Assembly (NCBI GenBank): GCA_029547605.1
Contig: JAKPPB010000033.1
Location: forward strand, 47,375-111,374
DNA: 64,000 nt
Source: Methanobacteriota archaeon
GTDB taxonomy: Archaea > Halobacteriota > Methanomicrobia > Methanomicrobiales > Methanospirillaceae
Direction of reading: 5' to 3'
The number at the start of each line of letters is the position of its first letter. Positions within the stretch are counted from its first letter, which is position 1. The notes under the pieces are model-generated. The model was given only the letters and a program-made list of their open reading frames with translations, did no database searches and was not told the DNA's origin. The position numbers were made by a program, and so were the translations under genes. Shown in pieces: positions 9,280 through 17,524 of the stretch.

Positions 9280-9714
9280 ATGAAACAAATCGTGTATGCA
9301 CTCATGATCCTCACAATCGCAGTCCTTGCCTGCGGGTGTACGACCACCACACCTTCATCCCAGGTCGTACGAGCTACGATACCGGACCTCACCGGCAACT
9401 GGTCAGGCACGATGAAGGGGTTCATCGAGGAGAAAGGATACACCGACTACCCGGGCGAGGCAATGACCATGCGGATTACCGAGCAGAGAGGAAGGATCTT
9501 CTCGGGGGAGATCGTCTTCTCGAACCAGACCGCCACGAATAAGGTCAAGGCATTTGCCGGAGCAATCAATCCTGACGGCCAGACCTTCTCCATCGTTGAG
9601 CATGGAGGCGGGTCCTCGACCGGGACACTTCTCTCACCCGGCGAACTCGAGCTCGTCTACATCGAGAGGGCAGTCCCGTTCACCATCGCGATCGATACGC
9701 TGAAGAAAAGGTGA
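9280..9714 (+). CDS. Small secreted lipoprotein of unknown function
   Basis: The ATG at 9280 gives a clean lipoprotein signal, MKQIVYALMILTIAVLACGC, followed by a Thr/Ser linker. The mature ~120 residues begin with LTGNWSGTMKGFIEEKGY and continue with alternating hydrophobic strands (MTMRITEQRGRIFSGEIVFS, FAGAINPDGQTFSIVE, STGTLLSPGELELVYIE), a pattern that suggests a small beta-barrel or beta-sandwich of the kind seen in lipocalin-like archaeal lipoproteins. I do not recognise a named family. The gene is divergent from purL and convergent with the FMN-barrel gene. Confidence 0.75.
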   Translation: MKQIVYALMILTIAVLACGCTTTTPSSQVVRATIPDLTGNWSGTMKGFIEEKGYTDYPGEAMTMRITEQRGRIFSGEIVFSNQTATNKVKAFAGAINPDGQTFSIVEHGGGSSTGTLLSPGELELVYIERAVPFTIAIDTLKKR

Positions 9715-9864
9715 GAGGGACACCACGCTCTCACTGGCGCCGGGAATCCAGTCCAGGAGCCTTGGGACCGGCGTGCGGCATGGAGTGGGCACTCCGTTCC
9801 ATGATATACGCCGCGATCCCCTCATTATGCTGCGGCGTCGTCCGGGAGGTCAGATACACCTGGA

Positions 9865-10290
9865 TCAGATCGACTTCTCCCACCCCTGCCCCATGTCTAC
9901 GAGCGGCCGGACCTCGGTCACTTCGAACCTCACCGCGGCGTGGATCATCCCTGCCGCAGCCTCTCCTGCCACCTTTGCGATCTGGCCCCTGAGGCCGTCG
10001 AGCATCTCCCCTGAAGTGGCGATATCCTTTGCCACCAGGTAGACTCTGATACCCTTCCAGTCCATGATGCTCTTTCCCGGCTCCATTATCAGGTAGGCCG
10101 CGTGCGGGTTCTCCATGAGGTTGGAGAACGAGCGGTTCTTCCCAAGGCCCATGATGACGGTCTTCTCATCGGTCATGTGCGGCGAGCCGAAGACGGCAAC
10201 GTCAACTTTTCCATCCTTCCCGGAGGTGCTGAGTGTCCCGATCCTCGGCTGCCTGTTGAAGTACTCCATCAGTCTCGATGGCATATGCAT
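9865..10290 (-). CDS. Pyridoxamine 5'-phosphate oxidase-like FMN-binding split-barrel protein
   Basis: The 141-residue protein opens with MEYFNRQPRIGTLSTSGKDG and continues with VAVFGSPHM, VIMGLGKNRSFSNLMENPHAAYLIM and KGIRVYLVAKDI, the strand and loop order of the PNPOx-like split beta-barrel family, whose members bind FMN or F420 and reduce or oxidise small substrates. The segment around RSF-NL-NPHAA is the usual phosphate-binding and dimer region. Two ATGs lie six bases apart; I give the outer one. Cofactor choice (FMN or F420) and substrate cannot be told from sequence. Confidence 0.85.
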   Translation of the reverse strand: MHMPSRLMEYFNRQPRIGTLSTSGKDGKVDVAVFGSPHMTDEKTVIMGLGKNRSFSNLMENPHAAYLIMEPGKSIMDWKGIRVYLVAKDIATSGEMLDGLRGQIAKVAGEAAAGMIHAAVRFEVTEVRPLVDMGQGWEKSI

Positions 10291-10419
10291 TCCCCCGACA
10301 CAACTGGCTTGCAGGGCACACTGCTTAAACGTTGTGGAGATATCCGTTCCTGGAGAGGAGACTCCACTGCACTATGGAGTAGAGGGAGAAACCATGCCCC
10401 GGGGATGCGGGCCCCCTCC

Positions 10420-10590
10420 CTAGTCCGTCTCCCACCGGTCCTGTGAGATGAAGTACGGGGGGGCCGTCCGGTGGAGGACACCCCCGCACTCGGGGCAGAA
10501 ATGGGGGCCCTGGGGTGGGGGTGCACAGCAGGAACATCCTGAATTGAGGTAGAATTCCCTGCTGCAACTGGCACACTTCAAGCGTTCCAT
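10420..10590 (-). CDS. Small zinc-ribbon protein
   Basis: The 56-residue frame from the ATG at 10590 starts MERLKCASCSREFYLNSG and then has CSCC and FCPECGGVL, giving two CxxC pairs spaced as in a zinc ribbon. The C-terminus is short (HRTAPPYFISQDRWETD). Such small ribbons often act as nucleic-acid or protein adaptors; nothing more specific can be said. It is divergent from the polymerase cassette and shares with it the intergenic region that holds the large dyad at 10690-10719. Confidence 0.65.
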   Translation of the reverse strand: MERLKCASCSREFYLNSGCSCCAPPPQGPHFCPECGGVLHRTAPPYFISQDRWETD

Positions 10591-10689
10591 GCAGGTGTAC
10601 AATGGCGGGATAACGGTTCAATCCTTTGGTATAGTGTGGGGGGGGAGATCCTGCAGGACAGGAATGTCCGTTTAAGAAAAAACGGAAAA

Positions 10690-10719
10690 TATCATGCGAA
10701 TTTCGAAAAAAGCATGATA
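10690..10719. promoter_or_regulatory. Concentric 30-bp dyad upstream of the PolB2 cassette (candidate operator)
   Basis: Outer arms TATCATGC (10690-10697) and GCATGATA (10712-10719) are perfect inverted repeats. Exactly centred between them is a second perfect palindrome, TTTCGAAA (10701-10708). Only the two three-base spacers break the symmetry. The element lies 98-127 bp before the first cassette gene and 100-129 bp before the divergent zinc-ribbon gene. The double symmetry suggests binding of a dimeric or tetrameric regulator. No protein can be named. Confidence 0.5.
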
Positions 10720-10777
10720 AACCCGGATATCTTCTCCTGGATAAACGTGCCGGGACCACTTTCACCCCGCGTGCTCT

Positions 10778-10795
10778 CCCACCCTTAAGGATGGG
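10778..10795. promoter_or_regulatory. 18-bp near-palindrome just before the PolB2 cassette
   Basis: CCCACCC-TTAA-GGATGGG pairs at eight of nine positions around a TTAA centre and ends 21 bases before the ATG at 10817, within promoter or leader distance. It could be a second operator or a leader hairpin. The evidence is symmetry and position only. Confidence 0.3.
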
Positions 10796-10816
10796 TGAGG
10801 TGCCAGTCTCACAGGC

Positions 10817-11347
10817 ATGGAGTTCGATCTGCACCCCACGGTCACGCTCCGGAGCGGGACCTTCTCGGCCGTCGTGGCGCCCGGGGATGTGGTGCTGGAG
10901 GGGTTAAACGACAGCCCGGTGCTCAGGCGGTTCCTGTTCCTCTTCGTGAGCGGTAACTACTCACGGCTCCTCTCGGGGATCAACCGCAGGTCGGTCAGTA
11001 TCGAAGTGAGGCGGGCGTTCACCGCCTTCCAGCTCATGCAGATCATCCGCGAGTCCTACCACACCATCGTCTTCGTCGAGCACGATTCCTCTCTCTACGA
11101 AGGTGTGGGGGAGGAGATGGCCCCTCAGGTGGGAGAGGCCCTCCGGCAGCTCGGGCAGGGGGCGCTCGTCGTCCTGTACACCGAGTGTGCGGATCCCTCG
11201 TTCGATGCGATGGCAAGGTTTGCGGACCGGGTCTTCTACCTGGCAAGTCCCGCGGCACGGCCGCCGGCACCCAGGGCAAGGGGTCGGGGGAGGGAGCGTT
11301 ACCCGGGGGGGCTTCCCCGCGGCCAGCAGACCCTCGGGGGGCTGTGA
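10817..11347 (+). CDS. RecA/RadA-like protein lacking a P-loop, polymerase-associated
   Basis: The 176-residue protein shows RecA-fold features: VRRAFTAFQLMQIIRESYHT resembles the helix before Walker B of RadA-like proteins, TIVFVEHDSSLYEG has a Walker-B-like hydrophobic strand and Asp, and ALRQLGQGALVVLYTE and FADRVFYLAS resemble the following strand and the last strand. The place where a Walker A would fall (VVLEGLNDSPVLRRF) has no GKT/GKS, so ATP hydrolysis is unlikely. The C-terminal 35 residues are Arg/Pro/Gly-rich and probably disordered. It is followed after one base by an 80-residue gene and then the PolB2 gene. The fold call is by eye; the role as a polymerase partner is inferred from linkage. 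Confidence 0.6.
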   Translation: MEFDLHPTVTLRSGTFSAVVAPGDVVLEGLNDSPVLRRFLFLFVSGNYSRLLSGINRRSVSIEVRRAFTAFQLMQIIRESYHTIVFVEHDSSLYEGVGEEMAPQVGEALRQLGQGALVVLYTECADPSFDAMARFADRVFYLASPAARPPAPRARGRGRERYPGGLPRGQQTLGGL

Positions 11348-11348
11348 G

Positions 11349-11591
11349 ATGGGGAGGAGTTTTGCCAGCGTGCGAATGGGAGTCAGGGAGATCCTCTCCC
11401 GCTGGGAGCGGGCCGCCCGCGCCCTTCCCGGCAAGGAACGGGAGCATGCCCTCCGGGTGATCGCGATGGCACGGGTGCACGCGAGCGAGTGCTTTTACGC
11501 ATTCGACGACCCGCTCGAGGCCGTGCTCTTCTCGGTCCTCCTGGAGGTCGCAAAGGAGCGCGAGGAGGGGAGGGGGCGTGTGGATCCTTGA
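11349..11591 (+). CDS. Small helical protein in PolB2 cassette
   Basis: Eighty residues from the ATG at 11349, one base after the preceding stop. It is basic at the N-terminus (MGRSFASVRMGVREILSRW) and then strongly helical, with EREHALRVIAMARVHASECF and PLEAVLFSVLLEVAKEREEG. No motif or known family is evident. Its 3' end overlaps the start of the polymerase by 14 bases, which implies translational coupling and a matched expression level. It may be a small subunit or adaptor of the polymerase; that is inference from arrangement alone. Confidence 0.65.
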   Translation: MGRSFASVRMGVREILSRWERAARALPGKEREHALRVIAMARVHASECFYAFDDPLEAVLFSVLLEVAKEREEGRGRVDP

Positions 11592-13563
11592 CACCTGCTC
11601 CCGGAACGGGCAGGTGGAGATATGGGAGCGGGGCCGCGGCGGCCGGCACCTGGTCGTCCCTGCTCCCCCCTCATTCCTCCTTCACCTGCCGGACCCGCAT
11701 GCCCACGGGGATCTCCTTGAGGGCCTTGAGTGTCGCTTCCCCGTGGAGGAGTGCAGCATCCGGACCGTGTACGGAACTCTCGACGGCTACCGGGTAGAGG
11801 CCGGCAGGGAGGTCGCAGCACTCGTCGAGAAACAGACGCGGTACGAGGCCCGGATCTTCAATGCCGATCTCCGGCCTGACCAGTGCGTCCTTGCATCGTG
11901 CGGCATTGTCCCCTGCAGCGACGAAGGGGAGTCGCGGTTCTCCACCGATCTCTCCTTTGATCTCCCTGCAATGGAGATCGCGGTCGAGGACAACCCCTTC
12001 GCCGCAGGCACTTTCACCTCGCTCTCGCTCTCTGTCGACGGGAGGCAGGTGCGGCTCGGGGGGGACGAGATGGCCATCCTCTCTGACATGGAAGGCCTCA
12101 TCTGCTCCGCTGACCCGGACGTGATCCTCTTCCCCCAGGCCGACATCTGGGTGCCCCGGCTGGCAGCAAGAGCCCGCGCTCACGGGCTCGATACCGGTAT
12201 CTCCCGGACGGGGAGGTTCCGGCGTCTCCAGGCAAAGTCATACTGGAGCTACGGGAAGACGGAGTTCCGGGTGGGGGCCCTGATCCCCGACGGCAGGCTG
12301 CTGGTGGACACCCGCCAGAGCTTCCACTACAGGGAGAGCGGGCTCTCCGGAATCCTTCTCGGGGCACGTATCTCGGGGCTCTCCCCGAACCTCGCCGCCC
12401 GGTTCACCTCCGGGACCCTCATCTCGTCCTACGAGGTCTACGAGGCGCTCCGCAGGGGGATCGCGGTCCCCTGGCGGAAGGATGACCCTGAGGTGGTGCG
12501 GCGGTTCCCGGAACTGAAGGCGGCGGACAGGGGAGGGATGATGTTCCAGCCGGTTCCCGGCCTGTATACATCGGTGCACGAGATTGACTTTACCTCCCTC
12601 TACCCGTCACTCATCGTCAGGGACAACCTCTCTCCCGAGACCCTCGCAGACCCCGGGAAAGAAGGCTTCCTCCCCCAAGTCCTGGCCCCCCTCATCGCCA
12701 TGCGGATGGAGACCAAGCAGAAGAAGGCGCTCGATCCCCGGTATGCGGGTCTTGATGCGATCCTCAAGTGGATGCTCGTGACATGCTTCGGGTACACCGG
12801 GTACCGCAACGCGAAGTTCGGGAGGATCGAGGTGCATGAGGCAATCACCGCCAGTGCCCGCGAAGTCCTGATCCAGACAAGGGACATCGCCGAGGAGATG
12901 GGCTTTTCCGTCCTGCACGGGATCGTGGACTGCCTCTGGGTGCAGGGCGGCCCGGTTGCCGCGTTCAGGGAACGGGTGGAGCGGGAGACCCGCCTGCATA
13001 CGGTGGTGGACGCCTACGACTGGCTTGTCTTCCTCCCGATGGCCGACGGGACCGGGGCCTACACCCGCTACTATGGCAGGCTCTCGGACGGGAGTCTCAA
13101 GGTGCGGGGGATCGCGGCGCGCCGTGGAGACACTCCTCCCTTCATCAGGGACGTGCAGGAGGAGATGCTGGCGTGTATGCAGCAGGCCCGTACACCGGAA
13201 GAGATCGCGGCACTCCGTGAGCCGCTCCGGCAACGCTACCGCAGGGCAGTCGAGGAGCTCCCTTCTGCCCGGCCGGGAGAGATGGCGGTCAGCAGGAGGA
13301 TCAGCACCCTCCGCCACCGGCACGCGTGCCCCGAGGCATCGGCGGTGAAGGCCTGCGCGGCGGAGGGGGTCGTCCTCTCCCCTGGGATGGAGGTGAGCTA
13401 CGTTGTCACCGACTCACGCACCTGGGCTGTAGACCTTGACTGGAAGGCCGCCCGTTTCGATGTGGGCTACTACCGCACGCTGCTCGGGAAGGCCTGGGAA
13501 GAAGTAATTTTTGCTGCAGAGGAGGCAGCGATGCAGGAAGAGCGCAGGCAGCAGGTGACCTGA
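11578..13563 (+). CDS. B-family DNA polymerase, PolB2 type with altered active-site motifs
   Basis: The start is a GTG preceded by a very strong AGGAGGGGAGGGG. The 661 residues carry a recognisable B-family palm. Motif A is normal (D337FTSLYPS). Motif B reads K397WMLVTCFG, so the usual NS of KxxxNSxYG is VT. Motif C reads HGIVD451C in place of YGDTDS, losing the first catalytic Asp and keeping the second. The N-terminal part ([15 protein letters not shown]) sits where exonuclease motif I (DIE) would be but lacks it, so proofreading is doubtful. This matches the archaeal PolB2 group, regarded as degenerate yet, as I recall for the Sulfolobus enzyme, able to synthesise past lesions. Together with the two upstream genes it resembles a mutasome-like unit. 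Confidence 0.85.
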   Translation: MWILDTCSRNGQVEIWERGRGGRHLVVPAPPSFLLHLPDPHAHGDLLEGLECRFPVEECSIRTVYGTLDGYRVEAGREVAALVEKQTRYEARIFNADLRPDQCVLASCGIVPCSDEGESRFSTDLSFDLPAMEIAVEDNPFAAGTFTSLSLSVDGRQVRLGGDEMAILSDMEGLICSADPDVILFPQADIWVPRLAARARAHGLDTGISRTGRFRRLQAKSYWSYGKTEFRVGALIPDGRLLVDTRQSFHYRESGLSGILLGARISGLSPNLAARFTSGTLISSYEVYEALRRGIAVPWRKDDPEVVRRFPELKAADRGGMMFQPVPGLYTSVHEIDFTSLYPSLIVRDNLSPETLADPGKEGFLPQVLAPLIAMRMETKQKKALDPRYAGLDAILKWMLVTCFGYTGYRNAKFGRIEVHEAITASAREVLIQTRDIAEEMGFSVLHGIVDCLWVQGGPVAAFRERVERETRLHTVVDAYDWLVFLPMADGTGAYTRYYGRLSDGSLKVRGIAARRGDTPPFIRDVQEEMLACMQQARTPEEIAALREPLRQRYRRAVEELPSARPGEMAVSRRISTLRHRHACPEASAVKACAAEGVVLSPGMEVSYVVTDSRTWAVDLDWKAARFDVGYYRTLLGKAWEEVIFAAEEAAMQEERRQQVT

Positions 13564-13751
13564 TGCCATCTGGGGATGAACGGGACCGGCCGATCTTCAC
13601 CGGAGATCCGGAGGGGCGAAGCGGCTGCAGGTATGCCGGCAGCAGGACTGCAGACTCCCCCCGGGGGCTGGGGCGGTCTTCGCGGGAAGGCCATAGGCTT
13701 GTCGCGCAGCTCGCGCGAAATGCTCAATTTCGTCTCCATCTGAAAAAATGC

Positions 13752-14681
13752 TCACTGGCCCCACCGGTAGACCGCTATTAGTTTCCCGTCAGGGTCCCTG
13801 AGCGTGACGGCATCGGCATCGTTTCCGAGCAGCGGGGCGGAGAGGTTCCAGTAGAGCGTGGTGCCGGTTGGGGTGCCTGAACCGATGTGGAGGGTCACGC
13901 GGTCGCCAGGGTGTATGAACACGTTGCCGAACCTGTAGATTGTCCCACTGTTATCGGCGATCGTCCATCCCGAGAGGTTCAGCGGTTCATCGGAGGCAAG
14001 TACGATATACTCGCCGTTAGGGTTCTCCCTGTCGTCGCCGGGGGCATCGTACTGGACAAAAACGATCGATACGGGGCTTTTTTGCGAACTTTCATGGGTC
14101 TTTGCCGCACTCCAGAGCCCGGCCCCCGCACTCTGTGCCTCGGACTGGAGCAGGAGGTACTGCTGCTTCTTCCCAAACGATTCTTCTGTATAGACCCTTG
14201 CGTACCCTCCCTCGAGTAGGAGCGACCCTAAGTCAGATCCGTCGACTCCGACATATGCAAGGAGCCTGCCGTACCGGTCCCGCTCACCGGTCATGCAATC
14301 TGTCATGAGCGTTACGCCCTTCCCCTTCACCAGGTTCTCTGTCTGGTCACTGGCCAGGTATCCCCACGAAGTCAGGTATACAGGGCTGCTGATCCCCTCG
14401 TATTCATTGCCCCAGTTCCCGTGCTCTTCGGTCTCAGGAGTGTCGATACCGAGTATGCGCACGGTCTCCTCCCTTCCTCCGGCTGTCTTCACTGCGATGG
14501 TGTCCCCGTCGATGACCCTTGTGACACGCGCATCGACCGGTATCCCACACGTATATGCCGGGTTTCCCGACGGATCCAGCGTGACTTTCACTGGCATAAT
14601 ACATCCTGCGATGGCGAGCAGACAGGCGAGTGCGATGGCGAGGGGTATGAAGCGAAAGAGGGAACTCCCTGACATAGCCAT
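13752..14681 (-). CDS. Lipoprotein: staphylococcal-type nuclease plus lamin-tail domain
   Basis: The ATG at 14681 precedes a lipoprotein signal ending LLAIAGC. Residues ~45-185 form an SNase domain with the catalytic set intact: VIDGDTIAV, TVRILGIDTPETEEH (Arg, Asp, Thr, Glu of the active site) and ERDRYGRLLAYV (the second Arg). Residues ~200-309 form a lamin-tail (LTD) beta-sandwich: GEYIVLASDEPLNLSGWTI, RFGNVFIHPGDRVTLHIG and DAVTLRDPDGKLIA. The protein should be an exported, membrane-anchored Ca-dependent nuclease, with the LTD probably binding DNA, cell surface or other proteins. Roles in nutrient scavenging or defence against foreign DNA are both possible. Confidence 0.9.
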   Translation of the reverse strand: MAMSGSSLFRFIPLAIALACLLAIAGCIMPVKVTLDPSGNPAYTCGIPVDARVTRVIDGDTIAVKTAGGREETVRILGIDTPETEEHGNWGNEYEGISSPVYLTSWGYLASDQTENLVKGKGVTLMTDCMTGERDRYGRLLAYVGVDGSDLGSLLLEGGYARVYTEESFGKKQQYLLLQSEAQSAGAGLWSAAKTHESSQKSPVSIVFVQYDAPGDDRENPNGEYIVLASDEPLNLSGWTIADNSGTIYRFGNVFIHPGDRVTLHIGSGTPTGTTLYWNLSAPLLGNDADAVTLRDPDGKLIAVYRWGQ

Positions 14682-14792
14682 TCTGGTCGTCGTGCACCCG
14701 GATAAGTGTTGGCAGGCCGCCCGGGTCCGAATGGGCCATGAGGATGGAGGGGAGAGCCGGGTTTTATGTGATAAGGCGACCTTGGTGGAATC

Positions 14793-16007
14793 ATGGACCA
14801 GGAAGAGGACCGCGATGCGATCTACCGCGAGGCGCTGGCGCTCCATGAAAAACACCATGGCAAACTGGAGATACGATCAAAGGTGCCGCTTGAGAGCCGC
14901 CATGACCTGTCACGTGCCTACACCCCCGGGGTGGCCGAGGTCTGCCGTGCGATCCATAAGGACAGGAACCTTGCGTATCGCTACACCCTCAAGCGGAACA
15001 CGATAGCGATCGTCACTGACGGGACTGCCGTGCTCGGCCTCGGAAACATCGGCGGGTATGCGGCCATCCCGGTGATGGAAGGAAAGGCCATCCTCTTCAA
15101 GAAATTCGCGGGTATCGATGCCTTCCCCATCTGTTTCGACGGTCCCCAGTCTGACTTCGTGGAGCAGGTCAGAAACATCGCCCCGGTCTTTGGCGGGATC
15201 AACCTCGAGGATATCGCCGCCCCCCGCTGCTTCGAGGTGGAGGAGGGCCTCCAGGACCTCGGCATCCCGGTGATGCACGACGACCAGCACGGCACCGCGA
15301 TCACTGTCCTCGCGGCCCTCCTCAACGCCTGCCGGGCCACGAAGAAGCAGTTCGAGGACCTCCATATCGTGGTCTGCGGGGCCGGTGCCGCAGGGTACGC
15401 CATCACGAGGCTCCTCCGCTGCATCGGGTACAGCCCGGACGTCTGCCGCAGCGTTCGGGAGATCGTGGTCTGTGATACTCAGGGGATCATCCACCGCGCC
15501 CGAAAAGGCCTCTACCGCAACAAGTACAAGTTCATCCTTGCCGAAGAGACCAACCGCACCGGGCGGACGGGATCGCTCTCTGATGCGATGGAGGGAGCAG
15601 ACGTCTTCATAGGCGTCTCCGGACCCGGCGTACTCAACGAAGAGATGATCCGGAGGATGAATGACCACCCAATTGTCTTTGCGATGGCCAACCCCGTCCC
15701 CGAGATCATGCCTGACGCCGCCCGGCGTGGCGGTGCCGCGGTGGTAGGGACGGGGCGAAGCGACTTCCCGAACCAGATCAACAATGCGCTGGCCTTCCCA
15801 GGGGTATTCCGGGGTGCGCTCGATGCCTTTGCCACGTGCATTGGTGACGAGATGAAAGTGGCGGCGGCACACGCGATTGCAGACTGCGTCCCGCATCCCA
15901 ACCGGGAGCACATCCTTCCCACAATCCTCGATCGCGACGTGACGCGGGCGATTGCGGGTGCGGTCAGGGAGGCCGCGATACAGTCGGGATATGCAAGGGA
16001 CCTGTGA
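14793..16007 (+). CDS. NAD(P)-dependent malic enzyme
   Basis: Decarboxylates malate to pyruvate with a divalent metal. GGTGG sits five bases before the ATG. The 404-residue length fits the short bacterial/archaeal form. The catalytic Tyr lies in HDLSRAYTPGVAEVC, the metal and Lys region in TDGTAVLGLGNIGG, ILFKKFAGIDAFPICF and INLEDIAAPRCFEVE, the substrate segment in MHDDQHGTAITVLAAL, and the nucleotide-binding Rossmann loop in VVCGAGAAGYAI. FAMANPVPEIMPDAA closes the domain. The cofactor (NAD or NADP) cannot be told. The gene is divergent from the nuclease gene and followed on the same strand by the tautomerase. Confidence 0.95.
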   Translation: MDQEEDRDAIYREALALHEKHHGKLEIRSKVPLESRHDLSRAYTPGVAEVCRAIHKDRNLAYRYTLKRNTIAIVTDGTAVLGLGNIGGYAAIPVMEGKAILFKKFAGIDAFPICFDGPQSDFVEQVRNIAPVFGGINLEDIAAPRCFEVEEGLQDLGIPVMHDDQHGTAITVLAALLNACRATKKQFEDLHIVVCGAGAAGYAITRLLRCIGYSPDVCRSVREIVVCDTQGIIHRARKGLYRNKYKFILAEETNRTGRTGSLSDAMEGADVFIGVSGPGVLNEEMIRRMNDHPIVFAMANPVPEIMPDAARRGGAAVVGTGRSDFPNQINNALAFPGVFRGALDAFATCIGDEMKVAAAHAIADCVPHPNREHILPTILDRDVTRAIAGAVREAAIQSGYARDL

Positions 16008-16190
16008 ATGGCCAGGGCCAGAGATACCGCCACGCTACTCGGAGGTGACGAGGGGAGGGTTATCCCGAACACGGGCGAATGCGGCATCCTGTGCTGTGGA
16101 GCATCCCATCGAGCCCCCCAGCGGGGAGGGGTTCCGGCTCCGGCCCGGATCAGACGTGTTTATCCGGCGGGTTTTCACATAGGTAATGGT

Positions 16191-16382
16191 ATGCCGGTTG
16201 TCACCATTACCATGGCGAAGGGACGGTCAGTTGCACAGAAGAAGCAGATGGCAGAGGAGATCGCGGGGACGATCACCCGTGTGCTCGATGTTCCCATCGA
16301 GCGTGTCACTATCCTGATCCACGAGCTCGAGAAGGAGAACATCGCGCTTTCCGGTATCCTCATTTCCGAAGAGCAGAAGTAG
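16191..16382 (+). CDS. 4-oxalocrotonate tautomerase family protein
   Basis: Sixty-three residues beginning MPVVTITMAKGRSVAQKKQM. After Met removal the N-terminal Pro1 is the catalytic base of this family, and the size and pattern (VTITM, ...EEIAGTITRVLDVPIERVTILIHE) fit a 4-OT monomer, which forms hexamers and moves protons between keto and enol forms. The start is fixed by the need for Pro1. There is no aromatic degradation gene nearby, so the true substrate is unknown. About 180 bases separate it from the malic enzyme gene, with no obvious feature between. Confidence 0.9.
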   Translation: MPVVTITMAKGRSVAQKKQMAEEIAGTITRVLDVPIERVTILIHELEKENIALSGILISEEQK

Positions 16383-16573
16383 AAGTCCTCCATTTTCCGG
16401 TGCAAAGAGAGAGGGATGACAAGTGGAGGAAAAACTGTGAACCCGGTGGGGAGGTGCGGTTTGCCACGTGTCCGGAACGCGGGAAGACCAGAGAGTGCCA
16501 TGGGGGAAGTACCGTGAGTGAACACCCCCCGAAGCCCTCCCTTCCGGGCCGGGGTCACCGAACCCTCACACAC

Positions 16574-17167
16574 ATGATCAGCGGCATCATCCGGTCAATC
16601 AAGGCGTTTCTTCTCCCTCGTTCCCGGCACCGGGGTAAAATCTTTCTCATATCTGATCTGCATCTCAACCACGCAAAGATCATCTGCCACTGCCACCGCC
16701 CCTTTGCCACTCTCAGTCAGATGAACGCCCATCTTGTAGAACGGTGGAACCGGCAGGTAGGCCCGGACGATACAGTCTACCACATCGGGGACTTCAGCAT
16801 AAGGGGGAGCCCCCGCCGGTGGATACGCGAACTGAACGGGAGGAAGATCTTCATCCGGGGGAACCATGACACACACCTTATTGGCGCAAGGCACCACACG
16901 GTGCTGACCTATGGCGGTTATGATTTTTATCTCGTCCATAACCCGCGGGACGCCCCTCTCTCGTGGAGAGGGTGGGTTATCCACGGACACACTCACAACA
17001 AGGTGCCAGACTATCCCTTCATCAACGGGGACGCAAGGACTATCAATGTCTCATGCGAATGCACGGGGTACGCCCCGCTCACTCTCGATCACCTCGTATC
17101 GCTTGATCTTGAGAGCATAAGCCGCATGGAGACCGTCCACAGCCAGCCAGTCAGGAAGGGGCAGTGA
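16574..17167 (+). CDS. Calcineurin-like metallophosphoesterase
   Basis: The ATG at 16574 gives 197 residues starting with a short hydrophobic segment (MISGIIRSIKAFLL). All metal-binding motifs of the family are present in order: LISDLHLNH, YHIGDFS, IRGNHD, YLVHNPRD and the final HGHTH. It therefore should bind two metals and hydrolyse a phosphoester; the short length and form resemble the phage-like or YfcE-like single-domain enzymes. The substrate is not evident. Its stop codon lies 19 bases before the first copy of the dispersed structured repeat. Confidence 0.9.
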   Translation: MISGIIRSIKAFLLPRSRHRGKIFLISDLHLNHAKIICHCHRPFATLSQMNAHLVERWNRQVGPDDTVYHIGDFSIRGSPRRWIRELNGRKIFIRGNHDTHLIGARHHTVLTYGGYDFYLVHNPRDAPLSWRGWVIHGHTHNKVPDYPFINGDARTINVSCECTGYAPLTLDHLVSLDLESISRMETVHSQPVRKGQ

Positions 17168-17185
17168 GTCCTTTTTACTGTTTCA

Positions 17186-17369
17186 TCGCTGTTTTGTATG
17201 GGGAGACTCAATCGGGGTTGTTATCTGCATATCAATTCAGTCACTGAACCGCCGCCGGGGCGTCCTCCGGGGGCGGCGGCGTGCATCGCATGTGGGGGTG
17301 TGGGGGCGGATAGCTCCCAAAAAATGTATCCGGTTCACCAATCCTACCCACACCAGATAGCGAAGAGCC
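17186..17369 (+). repeat. Dispersed structured repeat, copy 1
   Basis: First of three ~184-bp copies (others at 29424 and 47387), highly similar over their full length. Stems seen on the plus strand: an outer pairing of the GGGGAG region with CCTACCCAC, TGAACCG (17245-17251) with CGGTTCA (17331-17337), an apical CGTCC/GGGCG hairpin and a GGGGGC/GCTCCC hairpin. It sits between convergent genes and is followed directly by TTTTT on the plus strand. The remaining ~155 bases to the next gene are AT-rich and hold nothing I can name. Confidence 0.8.
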
Positions 17370-17524
17370 TTTTTAATATTATCCGGGTAGTACCGGGCAG
17401 ATGCGCATTTTGTAGCCCTGATCACCTGTCATTTAAAAAAAACTGGATGATTCTCTTCGACACACACGCATACAAAATGAAAATCGTGGATGCGATTTCC
17501 ATGGTAAAAAGGAACAGGTTTTTT

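Noticed and set aside
13563..13781. 72-codon frame starting in a TGATG overlap with the polymerase stop
   Set aside because: The stop-start overlap is suggestive of coupling, but the text is Arg/Gly/Ser-rich with no pattern, and it runs into the convergent nuclease gene. Kept only as a remote possibility of a fourth cassette gene.
17186..17369. Repeat copies as miniature inverted-repeat transposons
   Set aside because: Terminal inverted repeats are weak (about eight of ten bases in copy 2, less in copies 1 and 3), and no clear target-site duplications flank them. Internal stems with covariation are better explained by RNA structure, though mobility is not excluded.
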